From Raphanus sativus (lineage: Eukaryota > Streptophyta > Magnoliopsida > Brassicales > Brassicaceae), in NCBI RefSeq assembly GCF_000801105.2, contig NC_079512.1:32381848-32445847 (forward strand): DNA of 64,000 bases. Reading direction: 5' to 3'. Shown piece by piece: positions 1 through 10,788 of the stretch. The position numbers were made by a program, and so were the translations under genes. The notes under the pieces are model-generated. The model had not been told where the DNA came from and did not search any database. It saw only the letters and a program-made list of their open reading frames with translations. Numbering within the stretch: position 1 is the first letter of the stretch; each line of letters starts with the position of its first letter.

Positions 1-70
1 CGAACCAGCGACCTAAAGATTTGCTGTCACAGACTACAGTCTTCCGCTCTACCAACTGAGCTAAGGTCGG
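1..70 (-). tRNA. tRNA-Tyr (anticodon GTA), intron-containing, 3' end cut by window edge
   Basis: On the minus strand the sequence starts CCGACCTTAGCTCAGTTGG, the D-arm start of plant tRNA-Tyr, with anticodon GTA at 37-35 and the T-arm start GGTCGCTGGTTCG. A 13-nt intron (33-21) follows the base after the anticodon, the standard place for plant tyrosine tRNA introns. The last part of the T arm and the acceptor strand lie beyond base 1. Pair 29:41 of the anticodon stem is A-T here; the usual plant gene, from memory, has G-C. It lies antisense, immediately upstream of the first visible DUF3537 exon, so it may sit inside an intron of that gene. Confidence 0.93.
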
Positions 71-135
71 ATGTTGTTTAGTAAGGTTTTAGTCTAATTA
101 AATTTTGTTTCCTCTGTTTGTTCTATGATTAACAG

Positions 136-1310
136 AGATCAAAGAAACGGCTAATGATCTTCGTCCTCCCATCACTAACACTCGAAGCAACCTACAGAAT
201 CTGGTGGTACGTCTCCGGCTCCAACCAGATTCCTTACCTCATCAACCCTCTTCTAAGCAACGTCGTCGCATGCACTCTCCAGCTCTCTTCTTGGCTTTAC
301 CGTAACGCCATCTTCATCACCGTCTGCATCCTCTACCAGATCACATGTCACCTCCAGACTCTCCGTCTCAACGACTTCGCACGCTGCTTCGCCTCTGAGA
401 TCACCGACGTCGGCTCAGCACTCGCCGAGCACCAAAAGATCCGTCGTAATCTGAGGATTGTTAGCCATCGTTTCAGGAGATTCATTCTCTTGTCTTTGAT
501 TCTCGTCACCGGTACTCAGTTCATGGCGTTGCTTACCACCACGAGAGCTAGTGTTGCTGTTAATATCTACGAAGTTGGGGAGCTTGCGGTAAGAGTTCTT
601 TTAAGAACATTACAAGATGATTTATAAATGTTTGGATTAATTAGTACTAATCAAATGTGTGTGTTTTTATTACAGTTATGTTCGTTGAGTTTGGTTACGG
701 GAGTATTCATATGTTTGAGAAGTGCAACGAAGATAACTCACAAAGCTCAATCTGTAACAAGCCTTGCAGCTAAATGGAACGTGTGCGCCACGGTAGACTC
801 GTTTGAGAACCTTCATGATGGAGAAACTCCTACAGCTTCAAATGTTGAGTCACAGATTTCAACATGTAGGAATGAGATGGATTTATCTGATGATGAGGAA
901 GGAGAAGGAGACGATGAACTTGACAATACCAAGATACATCCTATCTACGCCAATACCATTTCTTATCAAAAACGTCAAGCTCTTGGTAAGATATTTTTTT
1001 TTTCTGGTTAAAAAACACTTAGCAAAACTACGAAACTGAATACTTGATGATTGTTCCGTTTTGCAGTGACGTATCTAGAGAACAACAGAGCTGGGATCAC
1101 AGTGTATGGATTCCTTGTGGATAGATCATGGCTGCATACCATTTTCGGCATTGAACTTGCTCTTCTTCTATGGTTGCTCAATAAAACAATCGGTATGTAT
1201 ATATATATTGTCTTAGGAGTCCAACTTCTCTTGTTTTAAACATAATCTTCTCATGGCATTCTTTTTGTAACTCTCTCTTTTTCTTTTTCTCTACAGTGAA
1301 CATACCATGA
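136..1310 (+). CDS. DUF3537 membrane protein (gustatory-receptor-like), 3' part, At4g22270-type
   Basis: The visible exons are 136-588, 676-985, 1067-1192 and 1297-1310 (stop TGA), giving about 300 residues. The frame is open upstream of the Met at 154 back to an AG acceptor at 133-135, so the N-terminal exon or exons are outside the window. Family marks are TYRIWWYVSGSNQIPY, RIVSHRFRRFILLSLILVTG, RSATKITHKAQSVTSLAAKW, an acidic loop (DDEEGEGDDELDNT) and the C-terminal ENNRAGITVYGFLVDRSWLHT before a last membrane helix. These are multi-pass membrane proteins of unsettled molecular role; the family has been proposed as distantly related to insect gustatory and odorant receptors. The gene order suggests the At4g22270 (MRB1) counterpart. 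All junctions are GT-AG and keep frame. Confidence 0.88.
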
Positions 1311-2157
1311 ATAAGGTATTTGAGAAAACATAATAAATTATAGGAGTGGATTGTTTTTTGGCATGTTGTATTCTCTAGAAGAGATGACGACAAAGAAGAA
1401 GAAGGGTAGACATTGTTTCGCGGTGGCGATGATATGTTATCTCCCTTCCTTCGGTTTTGTTTAATTACAAAGACGGAGTTGTGACAGAGTATTTTTGGGT
1501 TCAGTATACAAACACATGTACGTGATTCTAAAATATATATGTATCAATTCTGTATAGATGTTTGATTTGTTTTTGAGTTTAACTAAGACATGTATGATGT
1601 ATCGACTTTTAAGTTACTAGCTCTGATATGTATGCTTTGCAGTATAGAGTGATGAATAAAACATGGCATTTTGTAGCATTACACCGTATACAATCCATGA
1701 CTAGGTGTTTCACAGATTTTTTTAAAAAGAAAACAGGATTAAAAAGTCAATACAGCTTTGTAATAAGATTTCAAGGGAAAAGTCATTTTTATATTAAGAT
1801 CTCAATCAATCATATTAGTTAATTAAATAATAACAAGTGAGCTGGGCTAGAAGAGTCGCAACACTCTTGACTAAATACAAACTGAGGAATCATACTTCGA
1901 ATAGTAAATGGAGCATAATATTTATTTAAGCATTTACAATTGGGATCGTTATGTACACAAAGTCGCAGACAAACATAAACCTCATCCAAGAGGAAACAAG
2001 AACAGCTAATATGGTCATGGCAAGAGACAAAGCCCATCTGGTTTCCTTTTTAAACCAACATGGGCCCAGCTCTCATTCCTTTAGTTCTCGTGAGCCTAAC
2101 TCTTAATTAAGCATTCAAATATGGGGGCAAAAAGAAAGCATTACACACATTTTGGTT
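1311..2157. other. Intergenic, between convergent 3' ends
   Basis: This stretch should hold the 3' UTRs of the two convergent flanking genes. Short open frames here show no recognisable protein. I see no repeat or RNA gene. Confidence 0.6.
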
Positions 2158-4002
2158 TCAGACAGGGATGACATCAGCGTTTTGATTATCTTCGCAGGTG
2201 ATGATTAGACCATCTGCGTAGGTCGGGAGGAGGCAGCGCCACCACCGGCAGCCACTTGAGACAGCTTCTGTAGGAGGGACTATCATCAGAACGTTGTCGT
2301 GTCTTCTCACCATTCCCATCACGCTCACCGTGCTTCCTTCTTTTATGTATCTGATCATCACACCACACAATAACTTAATGATTTAAATCCTTCATAGGGT
2401 TTTTCACTCTTTCATTGCAGATGTGAAACACATTGAGCTTTACGAGCAGCCAAAAAGAACGGTGACTTTTAGGGGTCTCACTAACTTTAGTCCTAATTCA
2501 AACTTATCAAACAAAGTTAACAGATTTTCTTCACACAGCACATGCTTCATCACAACATATTTTTTTTCCATGCTTAAGACTTTTAATGTGGAAAAAAAAA
2601 ATCCATAGGTACTAGTCAAAGTAAACGCCTACATACCCTTCTTTGAGACGCATGACACGGTTATCAGCAGAGAGGTTGCGATCCGACAGCCACTTAAGGA
2701 AGCTGGGAGACAAGTCTTTGTTCTGAGCCGTTACATCAGCCACTGTCGCCGGTTTGACAAAAGGAGAAACCTTTGCTCCATATCCTGCTTTTACTAGCGC
2801 TCTCAATCCAGATTGAAAATCTGATATGTAAAAATCCGAAACATATTTCTGCAAAAAAAAAATAGAACATAAATAAACCAAACCACATCAAACTTGACTA
2901 GTCACTTGGGACAAAGATCATATAGTTCTTGTCAGGAAACCAACCTCTGCATGTCTAGAGCCCCAAGAAAAGCATCGATGTTTTGAATTTGCGGATCTCC
3001 CACCAAGACCTTTGTACTCATACAACTCCGTGGAAACATAGACGCATCTCGGTGTTCTTTGGTACGAAGACTCCAGAGGAATGCTTCCACATGTTACAAC
3101 CTTACAGACACAAACACAAATTTTCAGTAAGATCCATACCAAACGACAAAAAGGATATTCACATTCTAATTACCAAACTTAAAACTATTTAAAAAAGAAC
3201 AAAACTAATAAGAGATCTTTTGACATACCCCAGTAACTTTGACAAACTGTCCATCAATGGCGCCTCTAAGCTCAGCATCTGGATACTTCTTTATGAAACT
3301 CAACAACCCTTTCCTTCCCCAAACGCAGTTCCAAACCAAAACCACAACGGCCGGAACCACCGCCGCTAAAACCGCCGCAATCACCACCGGTTTCTTAACC
3401 GCCACGGTCAGAAACGCCCCCACGAGCAACCCCATCGCTGCCACAATCATCACCGCCCAGACAACCGTCTTCGGTACCTTAAACCCGACCCGAACCGGGT
3501 CCGTGCTCAGACTCGTCACCGACGACCCGTACTTCGCCTTGCTCGACCCCAGGTTACTGACTTGGCGATCCAGCTGACCCGACCGTCTCGACCCGGACCC
3601 GACGGGACCGGAGCCGCCGAGCGAACCGGACGTTATCAAACCGGTGGGCTGAAGCTGAGAAAGCGGACCCGAAGACTTCTTGACGGATCCGGAGTTGGGT
3701 CTGGATCCACTGTTGGGGTTCGAAGAGGAACCGGAGACACGTGGCGGCGCCGCCTGCTGTCTCGAGTTCCCGCCACTACTGTTACCGCCGACGATGAGAG
3801 GCGGCGGAGGAGGTCCTTGGGGGTGGTCGAGGACGGAGATGTCGAACATCCTCCCGAGCTCGCCGGATTTCTTGATGTCGCCTCCGGTGTAAGGCATGGC
3901 ACGAGCCGCCATTGTCGGTGGCCGTGGTTCTTTGGGCTGCTCGAGCTTTCCCGAGACGTAGAGTCCATTTGGTAGCTGGTGTGATTGGATCCGACCCGCC
4001 AT
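2158..4002 (-). CDS. At1g16860-type membrane protein (At4g22290-like)
   Basis: The exons, minus strand, are 4002-3229, 3100-2945, 2848-2637 and 2350-2158, giving 444 residues with GT-AG junctions that keep frame. The N-terminus MAGRIQSHQLPNGLYVSGK and the motif PYTGGDIKKSGELGRMFDI mark the plant At1g16860 family. Residues about 60-180 are a Ser/Gly/Pro-rich linker. Two hydrophobic segments follow (VVWAVMIVAAMGLLVGAFL and VVIAAVLAAVVPAVVVLVW). The C-terminal half (VKVTGVVTCGSIPLESS, then PRCVYVSTELYEYKG) is a soluble region that weakly resembles the GIDE-type domain of membrane E3 ligases; that is inference. Databases call the family 'ubiquitin-specific protease C19-related', but I see no protease Cys or His box, so that name looks unsupported. 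Function is unknown. Confidence 0.9.
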
Positions 4003-5840
4003 TTTTCTAGAGAGAGAGAAAGTAGCTGAATCTAAAAGCAGAGAACTTTACTCTTTTTGAGTGCTTCAGAAGAGAGAGAGAAAGAAGGAAGACGAAAGAT
4101 GTTAAATGACGAGAAGGGTATTCTGAAAATTTATATATTACGATTTTGCCACTGAGTTCTTAAACTGGGCGATTGCGTCTTCTTAGAAGTAGACAACTGT
4201 TAGTTAGAGTAAGAGAGGTTTAGTTTTCTGATTGGTTCATTTGTAACAGTATTTCCTACAATCGTTGGCGCCTCTTTTTTCAATTTTACGCTATTTCTAC
4301 CCATGTTTCCAAAGTTTGCGATATGACCCTTTTTATCTGTTTTTCAACATAAATCCTCCCTAGTTTTTGATTTTAGAGCGAATAAAAATATATGAGACTA
4401 TCAAATCAGCTTTTTGTTGATTTCTTAGGTCTTACATATATTTATAGAAATGTCGTCGTCACCTACAAAATTTTCATTTCACAGGGTGCAAAATCCAAAT
4501 ATCCGATTTCTTAATTTGGCTAATGCAATAAGAAGAAGTAAACACATCACATGTAAGAACTATTTTAAATATAGTTATTATATTTAATTTCGTTGTAAAA
4601 GAAGATTATTACAGTTTGGTTGTTGGAGTCGCAAGAATTGATAGATTCCACTGGTGTTAACAAGTAATAGACCTTTCTTTCTTCGTGATGTAGGACAATT
4701 TTCAGTGACCCCTGCCAGCGTTTCTATAGCCATAATAAGTTCATACGCGTACATATGTTTTTGTGATCTTCTCTTTGTTACTCTTTCTAGCTTTGTAAAT
4801 TTTGTATTCCACTTTCCGAGTGATTGCAATAATTGAAATTGTATAAAATATATAGTACAGGTACTAATAGATCAAACAACCACTCGTTGCTAATTACTAT
4901 CTAAGGCCTAGATATCGCATCGGTCTGATGACTACTTGTCCCCCACTATAAATAATATATCATCAAGTAGACAAGTAGTACTAGCAATCTGGGATAACAC
5001 ATTTACCTAAAGATACTAGTTGGGTTTGTTTGATGAAAATATAGGTTAGGAGGGGCTTCCTAGTTACACGTTTCCTCTAAATTTCTTAAACATTATTCGG
5101 TATTTTGTTTAACAATGACATGTATATGCTTATTGGACTTGGAATCTTGTTCTAGCTGTTACTCCAGTGTCAAGATTCTGTAATATTTGAATTAGTGGAG
5201 GGTGATGGTGCGAAATCACATGTAGTCGGTGGATGCGCAGCTGCGAGAATCCAAAGAGATAATATGGGCGCAAATGGGAAATTGTTACTTTAGACGTGAA
5301 TACTGAATACCCTTGCAATTTCAGCACACCATGCAACTCATGTGGATTTTCTTTTTTGATTTCTGTCGGATCTAATAATTGTTCACTATTTATATGATTA
5401 CAAAGTTAGATATCGACATATGATGAATCATCATTATTAAAATCGTTTTGAGTGTACAAGAACATAATGTTAAAACTACGATGTGGACTTTTATCTTCTT
5501 TCTTACGTTAAATAAATCTCCACTTACAAACCATCGTTCTCACAAAATCTAGAAAAATATTACATGATGGCCTTTTGTCCATCATAGTATTTCAATAGTA
5601 ATTTGAACGAACTTTAGCAAATAGTTTACCAAAAAAGCGTCAGCAAATGCTCAAGATTTGTAATTTTATGTTTTTGATCTTGGTTTGTTTTAGTAGTTAA
5701 CATATAAATTTGAATTCCTATCAAATATATTTCATGGTATTGATGATCCAAAAAGATGAAGAGTACTATTATTATTTTTAAAGATGAGTATATTGTCTTG
5801 AAGTATTAGCTAGCAAAACTATACCGACTAAACCAAAATG
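4003..5840. other. Promoter and spacer; no gene recognised
   Basis: The first 100 bases carry GA-rich 5' UTR of the minus-strand gene. The rest is AT-rich. Short frames (for example around 4584-4829 and 5130-5336, minus) show no family resemblance. Arabidopsis carries SOBER1 (At4g22300) near here; I could not find it. Confidence 0.5.
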
Positions 5841-5849
5841 GTTTTCATA

Positions 5850-6407
5850 ACTAGACTCGTCCAGAAGAAATTGTGTTGTAGCCCTTACAAGCCCTTTCAT
5901 CATGTAAAATTTTGCACTTTTATCGACTTTGGGGAGAATATGAAGTTTACTCAAGTACACAGTGGACTTGAACCGGGTATTTTACAAGGGAGAGTAACAA
6001 GTTGTCGGTTTGATGTCGCAATGAATGATGTTCCTGTCGTGGATGTATGTGAGAACAGACAGACAAGACATCTCTAACGAATATTTTGACATCTGACTCA
6101 AGTAGCTTTCTGTGGTTATCTTCGATCAATCGGCAATGGTTTTTTCGAAGCAATACTCAAGAATCAGAATATATTGCATAGAATGACCCAATAAATCATG
6201 CTCTGCGTGTGCGATCTCATCGCCATAGCAGCAGGCAACAAAAGGTGATTGTAGATGTATTAAAGTCATGCATTCGTCCATGAGACTTGAAGCGTGAGAA
6301 AGATGTGCAGTTTTGATGGCTCTTTGGACTTTGCTGCTCGTATTAGACATTAGATAAACGAACCGTATCATCCTCTTCCGAGTAAGAGAGTAAACCAACA
6401 AGGACAA
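5850..6407 (-). pseudogene. Protein kinase relic (MAP3K-like), frameshifted
   Basis: Reading the minus strand, 6407-6126 encodes a kinase N-lobe: RAIKTAHLSHASSLMDE resembles the VAIK lysine and helix-C glutamate, then QSPFVACCYGDE and YILILEYC resemble the strands leading to the hinge. The frame then stops. In another frame, 6153-5947 gives RDVLSVCSHIHPRQEHHS then LRHQTDNLLL, a decayed form of the catalytic loop (usual form HCDIKPDNLLL). The catalytic Asp is lost and the two parts are out of frame. No start, activation segment or C-lobe is convincing below about 5940. The family is inferred from these motifs; the gene is not part of the expected gene order, so it was probably inserted. Confidence 0.7.
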
Positions 6408-6678
6408 CTTTATTTTTCCTCAATCATGTTACAGTGGCAGCAGAAGATATTTTCAGAAGGACCAATTTGAAAAAAAAAAATTGTTATCTCTTTGAGAGAA
6501 AATTATAATTTTTCTTTTTTTCTTCATCATTTTCGGCTTTATTAGTGGTGGATGTACCTTAGCCGTAGCAAGCTCGAGGTCTTTTTGCAGTAGAGAATTT
6601 TTTTGAAAATCAAATGTGATGGAAACTAAACGATGATTTTTGTAATTTTAAGTTTTTAGAGAGAAACTTTTAGTTATT

Positions 6679-6691
6679 GGTTTGTTTAAAA

Positions 6692-6727
<36 letters not shown>

Positions 6728-6749
6728 TAACGGGGTTTGTTTAAAATCT
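6679..6749 (-). mobile_element. Poly(A)-tail-only retroposon with 16-bp target duplication
   Basis: A run of about 32 T followed by GTAACGG (6695-6733) sits between two identical 16-base copies of GGTTTGTTTAAAATCT at 6679-6694 and 6734-6749. This is the pattern left by target-primed reverse transcription of a severely 5'-truncated LINE or SINE inserted on the minus strand. No element body remains, so the source family is unknown. Confidence 0.75.
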
Positions 6750-7311
6750 ATTTTAGTATAAAAAGGTTATATTGATAAGTCATAATGGCTTGTTCAAGAA
6801 ATGGAAGAGGACAAGTTCTTCAACAGTGTCATGAGAGCACAAGACTGGTGTGCACACTGAATAATGTATACCACCAAGTCACAAGGTTTCAAGTTCTAGA
6901 AAAAAAATATTGTTAAAACTTAAATCTCATAAGAAGTTTATGGTGGTTTAGTGAGACGTTAATCCTCCGAAAACATATAGAATTATAGGATGTAAAATTA
7001 TCTATATAGTGATTCTCATTTTTTTGTAATAATATTATTAATCAGCCTAAAAAAAGTCACAAGGTTTAACTAGGCAAGGGTGATGAGTTCGTAAAAGGAA
7101 GCTCAGGGACATCAAATCAAGAAGTCAGAGACAAAAGATAGAGGAGGTTGAAATGACAAAAATGTCACGCTCAATGTATAACGACATTGATCGTATGGTA
7201 CCTCTGGTAAGTATAGTTTTGTAGAGAGGAGGAAAGGAAAAGAGAATCTCGGGAAAGAGAAGATTGATTGATTGGTTGGTGAGCTATTCTTTAGGATACA
7301 AAAAATAATTG
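6750..7311. other. Spacer upstream of the carrier relic
   Basis: AT-rich sequence with no convincing gene. The part from about 7140 to 7311 should hold the former promoter and 5' UTR of the mitochondrial carrier gene. Confidence 0.4.
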
Positions 7312-8097
7312 ATGCCGACTTCGAAGCTTCAAGCTCTCTGGAATCACCCTGCCGGTCCTAAAACCAGTGAGTCATGTTCAACGATATAGCTTTGTTTTTA
7401 TTTGCATCGATTTTGATTATACTCCTTTTCCTTTTTGATGATCGATTTTTTGTTTAATAAATTGCTCAACTAATGGTGTGACCGTTGTCTCTAGAGGCAT
7501 GTTTAAATTCTAGGATTGGAATGAACATGTTGCTACTTGCTAAAAGAAATGTTTTCACAACTTTGATTGTGCAAAACACAAAGAATCACACTCTTTCCTC
7601 TATATATGTCTCAGTGTCTGTCATATGAATTTAAGTCTCTGTTACTACATTCTCATGAATTGAAATCAATGGAAGCTCTATTGGTGAAAGTGAGCGACTC
7701 TCGTTTTTTCAATTTATTGATTGATTGTCAGTACATTTCTGGGCGCCAACGTTCAAGTGGGGTATCAGCATTGCTAACATTGCTGACTTTGCAAAACCTA
7801 CTGACAAAATCTTCTACCCTCAACAGCTTGGTATTATATATCTGCTGTTACCAAAGAATGATTATGAAGATAAGATCTTCTTGCTTGTAATTGATAATTA
7901 GGTACCAAGATATTTGTTTTTTTTTTCTTTTGATTCTCAGATCTTATTGGTCGGATTACGAAATCATTTTCCAATGTTTTTTCAGTAAATCCGGTATGTT
8001 ATTTGCTCAACTGATAAAAAGAGATCAGAAGCTCCATTCATATTGCTACTTTCAAAGTACATCCTGTAAAGTGAAATCAAATGTTTTGAACGTGTAG
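7312..8097 (+). pseudogene. Mitochondrial pyruvate carrier (MPC), truncated relic (At4g22310-like)
   Basis: Exon 1 (7312-7366) encodes MPTSKLQALWNHPAGPKT and ends in a GTGAGT donor. Exon 2 (7732-7830) continues in frame with IHFWAPTFKWGISIANIAD, then FAKPTDKIFYPQQL. Both match plant MPC subunits of the inner mitochondrial membrane, which form a heteromeric pyruvate importer. The expected following exon (usual VTCTGVIWSRYSMVI) is not present. From 7941 only faint echoes remain (YWSDYEII, then GMLFAQLIKRDQK) before a stop at 8097. The family is about 110 residues long; about half is recognisable. It is most likely a decayed duplicate; other MPC genes would supply the function. Confidence 0.7.
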
Positions 8098-8605
8098 TCA
8101 AATTAACATCAGACTGGCAACAAGAAATCTCAATGAAATTGCATCTTAACTTCCTAATTATTGAGTTTGGACTTGACCTTTAGGTTAAGGAACATGCCAA
8201 CAGAGTAGACTAGTGGAGGAGGAGCATGATGATTTGAATCATTCAGACATCTCTAACCACTGTCTACATTGTATTTTTTTCTAACGACATTGATTGAGTT
8301 TAGGATGAACGAACTTGAGTTGCACTGAACGAAAAAAGTTCTATCCATATTCATAATCAAAACCTTCTGAATCCTTAATCAAATTGAAAAGACAAGAATC
8401 CTCTGTGAATTGAATTGTTCAGTTTCCGAATCAATGAGTCTGATCATCAAAGAAGAAAAGGAAGAAGCCATGGACGTACATAGACCATCCCTAACAAATG
8501 CTTTCTTCTCTCTGTATATGTCTCTTGTTCATGACGACAGTGAAAGTTAATAAGAAGTCTGATAAGCTAAAACCCTGAGTTACGCAATGGCGCCAGTTTT
8601 TTTAA
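8098..8605. other. Spacer
   Basis: No gene recognised. It separates the carrier relic from the 3' end of the minus-strand acidic protein gene. Confidence 0.4.
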
Positions 8606-10089
8606 TCACTCTTCCAATGGCTCGGCCCCTCCTTTAGGATTGTTTTCAGAATCCTCATCGTTAGCATTTAGGTTGAGTCCTAAATCCTTAGTGCTTTCGT
8701 TGAGATCTTGTCGCACTACTTTTTCTTCCTCCTGCTTAGATTAGATACAAACACATGAGAGGTTTAGTATCAAATTTGCGTTAACTTACAGAAGATCACT
8801 TCTTCAAATGGACCTTAAGTGTATTCAAACTTTAAAAGATGGAAGACATTGACTATATATCTAAAGAGTGAACAAATCCTAGAGTCCAAGAGTTCAATGG
8901 AAGTTTCTTAGTTTGCTGCTAGAATGGTAAGTAGACATTTTTTTAAAACAAGCCAACGACAATTTAGTGTCTTGAACAAATGGTTCCAGAAGCCAAGGTT
9001 AAACCTGATTATCTTCCATGGGAAGATCATTCATGTCAGGTTTTTCCTCAACTTGTGCTATCTCCTTCTCTTTGCTTGGCTCTGCTGCAGTTGCGTCATC
9101 CTCCTCCTCAACCTTGTCGTCTTCCTCAGTTTCTGTAGCTTCCTTCTTCTGCTCCTCAAGTAGTGCGATCTACACCATTTTAATCACACTTTTTTTTTTT
9201 AACTTATGGAATAAAAAAAAATGATAATGATAATCAAATCGCACCATCTCTGTAATAAGTAAATGCCTCTTTTTCTCCGGAAGTTGTCGGAATGACTCGT
9301 AATAAGATATCGGCTACAATTGTAAAGGTTTTATCAATAAAATTTCCATTTATACGCGATCTTGGCATAGGTAGTAATCCATTCTATAACTCTTTTTATT
9401 TCCTTTAACTTTTCTTTTGTGAGATCATCAAATATTTGAAGTTCCACATTGTTAATCCAACCCAATTTATCAAACCATACAATCCCAATGTCTATAAGAC
9501 TATAACCTAGAATATAGGGCCCTATTAGATCTTCAACTATCAAGACATGCTCAACTAATCATTCCCACATCGCTAATCCTCAGTTAATTCAATAAAAAGA
9601 GACGTAAGCTAGTCCTTGATGGGAGCTCAAAGCTGTCTCTATTTCAAAGTTAATACGACGATTAAAACCCTAATCGAGCTCCAACCAAAACCGTATAGCT
9701 CAGTCCAATGCAACAAAGGCAAAATCAATCAACAAACTAACCGGCACGTATTTGAATCTCCGCCGCGGAGGTTCTTCTGCCTCCTCCGGCGCCGCCGTCT
9801 CCGTCGTCACAGGCTCTTCGCTGGGAGAATCACTCTCGCTTTTACCATCTTCGTTCCCGTTGCCGCCCTGAGACAATGGAGCCCACTTAAAGAACAGCAA
9901 ATGCGATCCCTCGGAAGCCGAACCACCACCACCGTTAACGACCGAGGAGGAGGCGTTGTGTTTCTTGGTGGAGGAGGGAGAGACGTGAACCCACTTCTTC
10001 TTCCACTTCCTCACCGGACCCGTGAATACCGTCGCCGGTCCTCCGTAACGAGTCGACGACCTACCTAACCGACCTCCTACTCCTTCCAT
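8606..10089 (-). CDS. Acidic 'golgin family A' protein (At4g22320-like)
   Basis: The exons are 10089-9742, 9169-9005 and 8731-8606, giving 212 residues. The start is the ATG at 10089 ([17 protein letters not shown]); the frame runs upstream to a TTG at 10125 but has no earlier ATG. The conserved N-terminus continues [20 protein letters not shown], then [11 protein letters not shown] and RRRFKYVP. The second and third exons are Glu/Asp-rich ([18 protein letters not shown], later [18 protein letters not shown]). The 'golgin' label is a database name based on the charged tail. No membrane segment or known catalytic domain is visible, and function is unknown. The match to At4g22320 is from memory plus gene order. 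Confidence 0.9.
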
Positions 10090-10530
10090 TAAACGTCCTC
10101 GCCGATTCGCTTTATCAAATTCCAAATTTCAAATCACGATCCCGCCGCTATTGAATTTTATATTCCAGGTTTTAATGAATTTTACAGAATCTATGTTTTC
10201 GTCTCTCTTTCAGATCGCCGATCTTATTCGGAGTTTTTTCGAGAAGAGAAGACTCTCGTCGCACCAGAGGGTTTCACTAGGCTAACTGTAATAAACCTAG
10301 GAAGGAACACTCTTTCTCAGCCAGAGGATCTCGGCTAATCTTTGACCTAGTAGTAGCGGCGAGCGCTAAATCGAAAAGACCTTTCTAACCCTGATGTTCC
10401 ATCCTATATAGATATCGGCTAACCCTCATGTTACAGCACCATCGTCTCTTCTTCACGGCGCCTAGTATTAGGGTTCTCACATCTTTTTCAATTGGAGGGT
10501 TTTAGGGGTTATCTTTATCAAATTAACGTT
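10090..10530. promoter_or_regulatory. Bidirectional promoter region with telo-box-like motifs
   Basis: The stretch between the acidic-protein gene (minus) and the tandem RNA-like units (plus) holds TAACCCT at about 10387 and 10432 and TAGGGTT at about 10469. Telo-box motifs of this type are common in promoters of plant snoRNA and translation genes. The functional role is inference. Confidence 0.4.
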
Positions 10531-10735
10531 TATTGATTAGATTTTTATTACCGGTGGGGCTACTTTGTACCAAGAGAAGGGTTTATCTGAATATCCTTAT
10601 TCTTGAATTGGCCAATACGGCTGTAGCTAGATCAATTCAGAAGCTATCTGGCCGGTGGTCGCGAGAGAGGTTTAAATCTCTCCGGTCGATTTATCTGCTT
10701 ACCGAGTTTCTTACACTTTATTTTTAATATATGGT
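10531..10735 (+). ncRNA. Candidate H/ACA-like snoRNA, copy 1
   Basis: This is the first of two direct copies 255 bases apart. The 3' half can fold as AAGC/GCTT, an internal loop, then GGCCGG with CCGGTC (one G-U pair), closed by GAGAG/CTCTC. It ends TTCTTACA with ACA at 10713-10715, three bases from a putative 3' end at 10718. AGATCA at about 10627 fits the H-box rule ANANNA. The 5' half pairs AAGAG-AAGG with CCTT-A-TTCTT. Only short, unconvincing open frames exist. The class assignment is inference from structure; the target RNA is unknown. Confidence 0.4.
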
Positions 10736-10788
10736 TCTGTCTCGGTGTTCGAAAAAAAAATATGGTTCTGTCTCATCATCGTGGAGAA

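Noticed and set aside
3562..3975. Long Arg/Gly-rich plus-strand frame opposite the At4g22290-like exon 1
   Set aside because: It is a shadow of the GC-rich Ser/Gly/Pro coding exon on the minus strand.
4880..4985. Short inverted match GACTACTTGTC / GACAAGTAGT
   Set aside because: Imperfect, short, and without element hallmarks; chance is likely in AT-rich spacer.
10090..10125. Longer N-terminus of the acidic protein starting at 10125
   Set aside because: The codon at 10125 is TTG, not ATG; the first ATG is at 10089 and begins the conserved MEGVGGRLG sequence.
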